Below are positions 6,021 through 9,406 of a stretch of DNA of 9,406 bases, in pieces. The notes under the pieces were generated by a model that saw only the letters and a list, made by a program, of their open reading frames with translations, made no database searches and was not told the DNA's origin. A program made the translations under genes and the position numbers. The stretch is from positions 1 to 9,406 of the forward strand of contig JAUWYM010000015.1 in NCBI GenBank assembly GCA_030615845.1, given 5' to 3'. The DNA comes from Thermoplasmatota archaeon (GTDB lineage: Archaea; Thermoplasmatota; E2; DHVEG-1). Numbering within the stretch: the first letter of the stretch is position 1; every line of letters starts with the position of its first letter.

Positions 6021-6728
6021 ATGGGAAAAAATCTAATACAGCAGAGACGAGGGAGAAGAAAAGGACGATACAATGTCCCATCTCATAAGTTTAGAGGAGA
6101 AATAAAATATAGCAATAAGGTGGAGCTGAAAGGCATCGTAGAAGAAATACTTCATGATCCAGGAAGAACATCACCTCTTGCAAAGATACGGCTTGAAAAC
6201 AATAAAACTATGCTTATCCTTGCAACTGAAGGAACAGAAGTTGGTCGTGAAATTAAATTTACTGAAAATAAAGGGGACTGTGAGAAAGGAAATATTCTTC
6301 CCGTTGGAACAATCCCTGAAGGATACCCAATTTACAATATAGAAATTACTCCAGGAGACGGAGGAAAACTTGTTCGAGCAGGAGGAAGCGGTGCAACCGT
6401 TGTATCACATGATTCAAAGAAAACCGTTGTGAGACTTCCTTCAGGTCAATTCAAAACAATAGATTCCTCTTGCAGGGCAACAATTGGGATTGCTGCTGGC
6501 GGCGGAAGAAAAGATAAACCGTTTCTGAAAGCAGGAAAGAAATACCTTGCATATAGGAAGAAAGGAAAGCAATATCCTGTTGTACGAGGAGTTGCAATGA
6601 ATCCTGTTAATCATCCTCACGGTGGTGGTGGTCATCAACATGTCGGTGGCCCAAGCACTGTCTCTCGCGGTGCACCTCCAGGAAGAAAGGTTGGAAATAT
6701 CGCTGCAAAACGTACGGGGAAAAGGTAG
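6021..6728 (+). CDS. rpl2: Ribosomal protein uL2 (L2)
   Basis: Large-subunit core protein needed for subunit joining and for shaping the peptidyl-transferase centre. At 235 aa it is of normal archaeal length. The N-terminus GKNLIQQRRGRRKGRYN is archaeal in type. An OB-fold domain (about 35-110) and an SH3-like domain (about 110-190) precede the Gly/His-rich C-terminal extension. The signature is AMNPVNHPHGGGGHQH (192-207), then GAPPGRKVG. Residue 197 is Asn, where relatives usually have Asp or Glu. GGGGT at 6011-6015, starting in the last base of the uL23 stop, gives the ribosome site. The TAG at 6726-6728 is five bases before the uS19 ATG. Confidence 0.98.
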   Translation: MGKNLIQQRRGRRKGRYNVPSHKFRGEIKYSNKVELKGIVEEILHDPGRTSPLAKIRLENNKTMLILATEGTEVGREIKFTENKGDCEKGNILPVGTIPEGYPIYNIEITPGDGGKLVRAGGSGATVVSHDSKKTVVRLPSGQFKTIDSSCRATIGIAAGGGRKDKPFLKAGKKYLAYRKKGKQYPVVRGVAMNPVNHPHGGGGHQHVGGPSTVSRGAPPGRKVGNIAAKRTGKR

Positions 6729-6733
6729 ATAGT

Positions 6734-7192
6734 ATGACAAGAAAAGTTGGTTTTCGATCATCTGCAAGAAGCAGACGGAAAAAAGAACGGAAATAAATAG
6801 GAGTAAAGAAAAAAGAATTCAGATACTGTGGACTTACCGTCGATGAACTACAAAACATCTCCATAGATGAATTACTTCCCCTGCTTCCTTCAAGAACACG
6901 GAGAACGCTCAAAAGAGGACTCACAAGAGAACAAAACAAGCTTCTAGAGGATATAAAAAACGCAAAAGAAGGAGATATGATAAAAACCCATTGTAGAGAT
7001 ATGATAATATTACCTGTATTTATCGGACATAATATACTTGTTCATAGTGGAAAGGAATTTCAAAGAGTAAACATACAGCCTCAAATGGTGGGGCATTACC
7101 TTGGAGAATTTGCATTAACTCGTAAGAAAGTAAAACATACAGGACCTGGTGTCGGAGCTACTAGATCCTCGAAATTTATGCCGCTGAAGTGA
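6734..7192 (+). CDS. rps19: Ribosomal protein uS19 (S19) with an in-frame TAA at codon 21
   Basis: Small-subunit head protein contacting the A-site finger and uS13, essential in known genomes. From the ATG at 6734 the first 20 codons give the basic tail expected of archaeal S19 ([20 protein letters not shown]), then TAA at 6794-6796. The same frame continues without another stop to TGA 7190-7192 with clear S19 sequence: [49 protein letters not shown], then [20 protein letters not shown] and a final [12 protein letters not shown]. Without the stop the protein would be about 152 aa, normal for archaea. After the TAA there is no ATG, GTG or TTG until an ATG at 6977, which would remove the conserved N-terminal half. 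A single base change (to AAA, CAA or GAA) would restore the gene, so a sequence error or recent mutation is the simplest reading; readthrough or unusual initiation remain possible. TAA is used as a normal stop by neighbouring genes. Confidence 0.9.
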
Positions 7193-7198
7193 TGAAAA

Positions 7199-7645
7199 AT
7201 GCCGAAATATTCAACTGAAATGGATCCAGACAAAACCGCAAAAGCATATGGATATGAACTACACTGCTCCCAAAAAGACTCCATGAACCTTGCTTATGCG
7301 CTCAAAGGAATGAAAACAGAGGAAGCAAAAGAATTTCTTGAGGAAATAATTGAGATGAAACGCCAGCTTCCTGCAGTATTTCATAAAAGAAAACGAGCAC
7401 ATCAAAAAGGCATAGGTCCTGGAAGTTATCCACAAAAAGCTGCTCAATACATGCTAAAAATAGTCAAAAACGCAGAAAATAACGCAGAATACAAAGGATT
7501 TGATATAGAAAACATGAAAATCGTTCACATCTCAGCCTATCAAGGGAGAATAATCAGAGGAATCATGCCACGAGCACAAGGACGAGCTACTGATAAAAAC
7601 AAAACGACAACAAACATTGAAATCATTATTGAAGAGGCGGAATGA
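7199..7645 (+). CDS. rpl22: Ribosomal protein uL22 (L22)
   Basis: Large-subunit protein that contacts all 23S rRNA domains and lines the exit tunnel opposite uL4 with a long beta-hairpin. At 148 aa it is the archaeal form. The N-terminus PKYSTEMDPDKTAKAYG, the central RKRAHQKGIGPGSYPQKAA (about 64-82) and the hairpin GRIIRGIMPRAQGRATDKNK (about 119-138) identify it. GTGAT at 7189-7193, spanning the uS19 stop, is complementary to the archaeal 16S rRNA tail and sets the start at 7199. Its TGA overlaps the uS3 start as ATGATG. Confidence 0.98.
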   Translation: MPKYSTEMDPDKTAKAYGYELHCSQKDSMNLAYALKGMKTEEAKEFLEEIIEMKRQLPAVFHKRKRAHQKGIGPGSYPQKAAQYMLKIVKNAENNAEYKGFDIENMKIVHISAYQGRIIRGIMPRAQGRATDKNKTTTNIEIIIEEAE

Positions 7646-8502
7646 TGGCAAGTGAACGGAAATTTATAAGGGAAAATACAAAGAGATCACTCATAAAAAA
7701 ATTTTTATTAAAAGAGATAGAAGGCGCTGGTTTTGGCGGCATGAGCATTCAAAGAACGCCTATTGGGACAAGAGTAAATATCCTTGTGGAAAGACCAGGG
7801 ATGGTGATCGGGAAAGGCGGCTCAAAAATAAAAGAATTAACAGAAACCATTCACACCAAATTTGATGTCGAAAACCCTCAGATAGAAATTCAAGAAGCAG
7901 GTGCACAGGCTGCCTTGAATGCACAAATTATGGCAGAAAAACTTGCTGAGGCTCTTCAGCGTGGATGGCATTTCCGGAGAGCAGGACATTCTACGGTAAG
8001 AAGAATTATGAATGCTGGTGCAAAAGGATGTCAGATCGTCATTGCAGGAAAACTCACGGGAGCAAGACATCGAACTGAGAAATTCACAGAAGGACATGTT
8101 AAATATTGTGGTGAAGTTGCAAAAGAAGTCATGGATAATGGATACGCTACAGCAAAACTAAAAGCAGGGGTTCTTGGTGTAAAAGTTAGGATTATGAAAC
8201 CTGACGCAAAACTCCCTGATGAAGTGAAGTTAAAGATTCCTGAGAAAAAAGAGGAAAAAACAGAAGAAAAGAAGGTAGAAGAAAAAACTGTAGAAAAGAA
8301 AAAAACTGATATTAAAAAAATTACAGAAATCCCAGGAATGGGAGCATCTATCGTTAAAAAACTTGAGAAGGCAAAGATTGGATCTTTAGAAGAACTTTAC
8401 GAAATGGATATCGATGATATCTTATCCATTGAAGGTATCGGGAAGAAAACAGCGGAGACAATCATTAAAAATTTAAAAAAATTAATTGAAGAAGGTACAT
8501 AA
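7642..8502 (+). CDS. rps3: Ribosomal protein uS3 (S3) with C-terminal helix-hairpin-helix domain
   Basis: Small-subunit head protein at the mRNA entry channel. It has an N-terminal helix, a type II KH domain with the GxxG loop in MVIGKGGSKIKEL (54-66, GKGG at 57-60), and the S3 C-terminal domain with RRAGHSTVRRIMNAGAKGCQI (about 112-132) and KLTGARHRTEKF (137-148). After about residue 195 comes a Lys/Glu repeat linker (about 201-222), then a tandem helix-hairpin-helix unit (about 226-282) with two GxG hairpins, IPGMGASIV and IEGIGKKTA. This fold normally binds DNA or RNA backbone, as in RadA and RNA polymerase alpha. The whole is 286 aa, longer than the roughly 210-230 aa common in archaea. 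Two ATGs stand in tandem (7642 and 7645), both overlapping the uL22 stop; either may be used. Confidence 0.97.
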   Translation: MMASERKFIRENTKRSLIKKFLLKEIEGAGFGGMSIQRTPIGTRVNILVERPGMVIGKGGSKIKELTETIHTKFDVENPQIEIQEAGAQAALNAQIMAEKLAEALQRGWHFRRAGHSTVRRIMNAGAKGCQIVIAGKLTGARHRTEKFTEGHVKYCGEVAKEVMDNGYATAKLKAGVLGVKVRIMKPDAKLPDEVKLKIPEKKEEKTEEKKVEEKTVEKKKTDIKKITEIPGMGASIVKKLEKAKIGSLEELYEMDIDDILSIEGIGKKTAETIIKNLKKLIEEGT

Positions 8503-8503
8503 A

Positions 8504-8707
8504 ATGGGTCTTAAGGCTAAAGAAATCAGAGAATTTACTCCTGAAGAAAGGATGGAGAAACTCACGGAACTGAAAGAAGAACTTATGCATGAACGGGGGG
8601 TATCTGCAATGGGTGGATCTCCACCATCTCCTGGTAAAATCAGGCAGATACGGATGACTATTGCACGGATACTTACTATCATGCAGGAGGAAGGAGACAA
8701 TAAATGA
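8504..8707 (+). CDS. rpl29: Ribosomal protein uL29 (L29)
   Basis: Small two-helix large-subunit protein near the tunnel exit beside uL23. At 67 aa it has the usual length: MGLKAKEIREFTPEERMEKL opens the first helix, and GKIRQIRMTIARILTIMQEE forms the second. The ATG at 8504 lies one base after the uS3 TAA, with GAAGGT at 8491-8496 as ribosome site. A TTG at 8486 in the same frame would add six residues inside uS3 and is not needed. The loop between helices contains GVSAMGGSPPSPGK, close to the usual archaeal form. Its stop overlaps the aIF1 ATG (ATGA). Confidence 0.96.
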   Translation: MGLKAKEIREFTPEERMEKLTELKEELMHERGVSAMGGSPPSPGKIRQIRMTIARILTIMQEEGDNK

Positions 8708-9003
8708 GCGACATTTGCCCAAAATGTGGTCTGCCGAAAGAAATCTGTGTCTGTGAAGAAATCGCCCGGGAACAGCAAAACATTACAATTGCTGTTGACA
8801 GTAGAAGATACGGGAAGATGATGACCGTCGTTGACGGTTTGAACCCGCATGATCTTGATTTGCATTCACTGATAAGCAATCTAAAATCAATCTGTGCCTG
8901 TGGCGGGACGATAAAAGAAGGCAAAATAGAACTGCAAGGCGACCACAGATCAAAGGTAAAAGAGGCACTTGAAAAAATGGGATTCATCGTTGAAGTAATA
9001 TAA
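8704..9003 (+). CDS. Translation initiation factor aIF1 (SUI1 family)
   Basis: Archaeal homologue of eIF1/SUI1, which binds the 30S P-site region and secures correct start-codon choice. At 99 aa it shows the SUI1 fold: KMMTVVDGLNPHDLDLHSL (about 38-56), then the basic-loop region ICACGGTIKEG (about 63-73) and LQGDHRSKVKEALEKMGF (about 77-94). The N-terminus carries a small zinc-knuckle-like group, CPKCGLPKEICVC (Cys5, 8, 15, 17), as in other archaeal forms. The ATG overlaps the uL29 stop, with GGAGGAAGGAG at 8686-8696 as a strong ribosome site. Its place between uL29 and Rpp29 is standard in archaea. Confidence 0.96.
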   Translation: MSDICPKCGLPKEICVCEEIAREQQNITIAVDSRRYGKMMTVVDGLNPHDLDLHSLISNLKSICACGGTIKEGKIELQGDHRSKVKEALEKMGFIVEVI

Positions 9004-9015
9004 AACAACCAAGCA

Positions 9016-9030
9016 GCAGCAAAATGCTGC
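9016..9030 (+). repeat. Small hairpin between aIF1 and Rpp29
   Basis: GCAGCA at 9016-9021 pairs exactly with TGCTGC at 9025-9030 around an AAA loop. It sits in the 45-base gap between aIF1 and the RNase P gene, the widest gap inside the operon. It could be a processing site or mRNA structure that tunes downstream translation; no T-run follows, so termination is unlikely. Confidence 0.4.
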
Positions 9031-9048
9031 ATCCCAGAAGATGATTGC

Positions 9049-9312
9049 ATGGACGAAAACAGAATCGTCAAAGATGAATTCATAGGTAGACATGTGAAAA
9101 TCAAAGAATGCACAGATCCTACCTTTGTGAATGTATCTGGAACGGTAATTGATGAGACAAAAAATACATTCCTCATAGAAACCAAAGATAAACAAAAAAG
9201 AATTGCAAAAAATACTGCAACATTTGAATTTGAATATAAAGGAAAAAAAATAACGGTAAAAGGATCACGATTAATATATCGACCTGAAGATAGAATAAAA
9301 AAAGCAAGGTGA
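9049..9312 (+). CDS. rnp1: RNase P protein component 1 (Rpp29 / Pop4)
   Basis: Protein subunit of archaeal RNase P, the ribonucleoprotein that removes the 5' leader of precursor tRNAs; Rpp29 works as a pair with Rpp21 on the RNA specificity domain. The 87-aa product has the Sm-like beta-barrel pattern: FIGRHVKIKECTDPTFVNVSG (about 11-31), GTVIDETKNTFLIET, then a strand-rich end with KKITVKGSRLIYRPEDRIKK. The ATG at 9049 gives the usual length. The upstream ATGs at 9024 and 9041 are out of frame. No strong ribosome site precedes it (AGATGAT is the best). It lies between aIF1 and uS17, its normal archaeal place, and its TGA is two bases before the uS17 ATG. Confidence 0.94.
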   Translation: MDENRIVKDEFIGRHVKIKECTDPTFVNVSGTVIDETKNTFLIETKDKQKRIAKNTATFEFEYKGKKITVKGSRLIYRPEDRIKKAR

Positions 9313-9314
9313 AC

Positions 9315-9406
9315 ATGTTGGCAGAAAAAAAAGAAACAAGAAACATAGGATTAAATGTCAAACCCCCTAGCGAACGCTGTGACGATAAAGATTGTCCATT
9401 TCATGG
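9315..9406 (+). CDS. rps17: Ribosomal protein uS17 (S17), 5' part only
   Basis: Small-subunit body protein that binds helices 7 and 11 of 16S rRNA. Only about 30 residues are in the window before it runs off the edge. RNIGLNVKPPSERCDD (about 9-24) and DCPFHG match the archaeal S17 N-terminus, including the two cysteines (CDDKDC) seen in archaeal forms. AAGGTGA at 9306-9312, overlapping the Rpp29 stop, is an ideal ribosome site for the ATG at 9315. The operon normally continues with uL14, uL24 and eS4. Confidence 0.93.
   Translation, partial: MLAEKKETRNIGLNVKPPSERCDDKDCPFH

Noticed and set aside
6612..6614. Asn197 in the uL2 MNPVNHPHGGG motif as a functional defect
   Set aside because: This position varies between Asp and Glu in relatives and the neighbouring histidines are intact, so it is probably a tolerated change.
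6794..6796. TAA reassigned to a sense codon, or a pyrrolysine/selenocysteine site
   Set aside because: TAA ends uL4, uS3, aIF1 and the radical SAM gene in this window; pyrrolysine uses UAG and selenocysteine UGA, so neither fits.
6780..6805. An intron or inserted element within uS19
   Set aside because: There is no extra sequence: the frame is the same on both sides and the spacing suits a normal S19.
6977..7192. A 71-codon frame starting at ATG 6977 as a separate gene
   Set aside because: It is only the C-terminal half of uS19; conserved S19 sequence extends upstream in the same frame to the in-frame TAA and beyond.
8486..8503. TTG at 8486 as the uL29 start
   Set aside because: The ATG at 8504 gives the normal L29 N-terminus and has a ribosome site at 8491-8496.

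Overview
The window carries the start of an archaeal ribosomal-protein supercluster, preceded by a region that looks like accessory DNA. Several features mark the organism as an archaeon: the gene order uL3-uL4-uL23-uL2-uS19-uL22-uS3-uL29-aIF1-Rpp29-uS17, the archaeal/eukaryotic type of every r-protein, an RNase P protein subunit and a SUI1 factor inside the operon, TTTATATA-type promoters and oligo-T terminators. The AT-rich, Lys/Glu-rich coding style and the form of uL3 and uS3 (the latter with a C-terminal helix-hairpin-helix domain) suggest a Thermoplasmatota-like euryarchaeote. That placement is an inference from memory of the families.

Layout. Bases 1-903 (+): an unrecognised 300-aa protein. 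Bases 900-2458 (-): a tyrosine recombinase with a zinc ribbon. Its annotated frame stops at 1100, but a 70-codon open stretch in the -1 frame continues it with a clear helix-turn-helix and ends exactly against the stop of the first gene, both sharing one CTAG. The recombinase promoter lies inside a perfect 8-bp inverted repeat. Bases 2668 (or 2605)-3702 (+): a radical SAM enzyme of the biotin synthase/HydE-like type with an extra C-terminal cysteine cluster, followed at once by nine Ts. Bases 3703-3997: a 295-bp regulatory region with a strong TATA box and a predicted leader of about 140 nt holding two perfect 8-bp stems with 14-nt loops. Bases 3998-9406 (+): the tightly packed r-protein operon, which runs off the right edge inside uS17.

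The operon genes supply the large-subunit core and exit tunnel (uL2, uL3, uL4, uL22, uL23, uL29), the small-subunit head (uS19, uS3) and body (uS17), start-codon selection (aIF1) and tRNA 5' maturation (Rpp29). Most junctions overlap by 1-4 bases or are separated by less than 10, so co-transcription is likely.

The most notable points are an in-frame TAA at codon 21 of the essential uS19 gene with no usual start codon behind it until deep in the protein; the displaced HTH tail of the recombinase; the palindrome around the recombinase TATA box; and the twin-hairpin uL3 leader. The first two could be sequence errors, and reads or relatives would decide. I saw no CRISPR array, tRNA, rRNA or insertion sequence.
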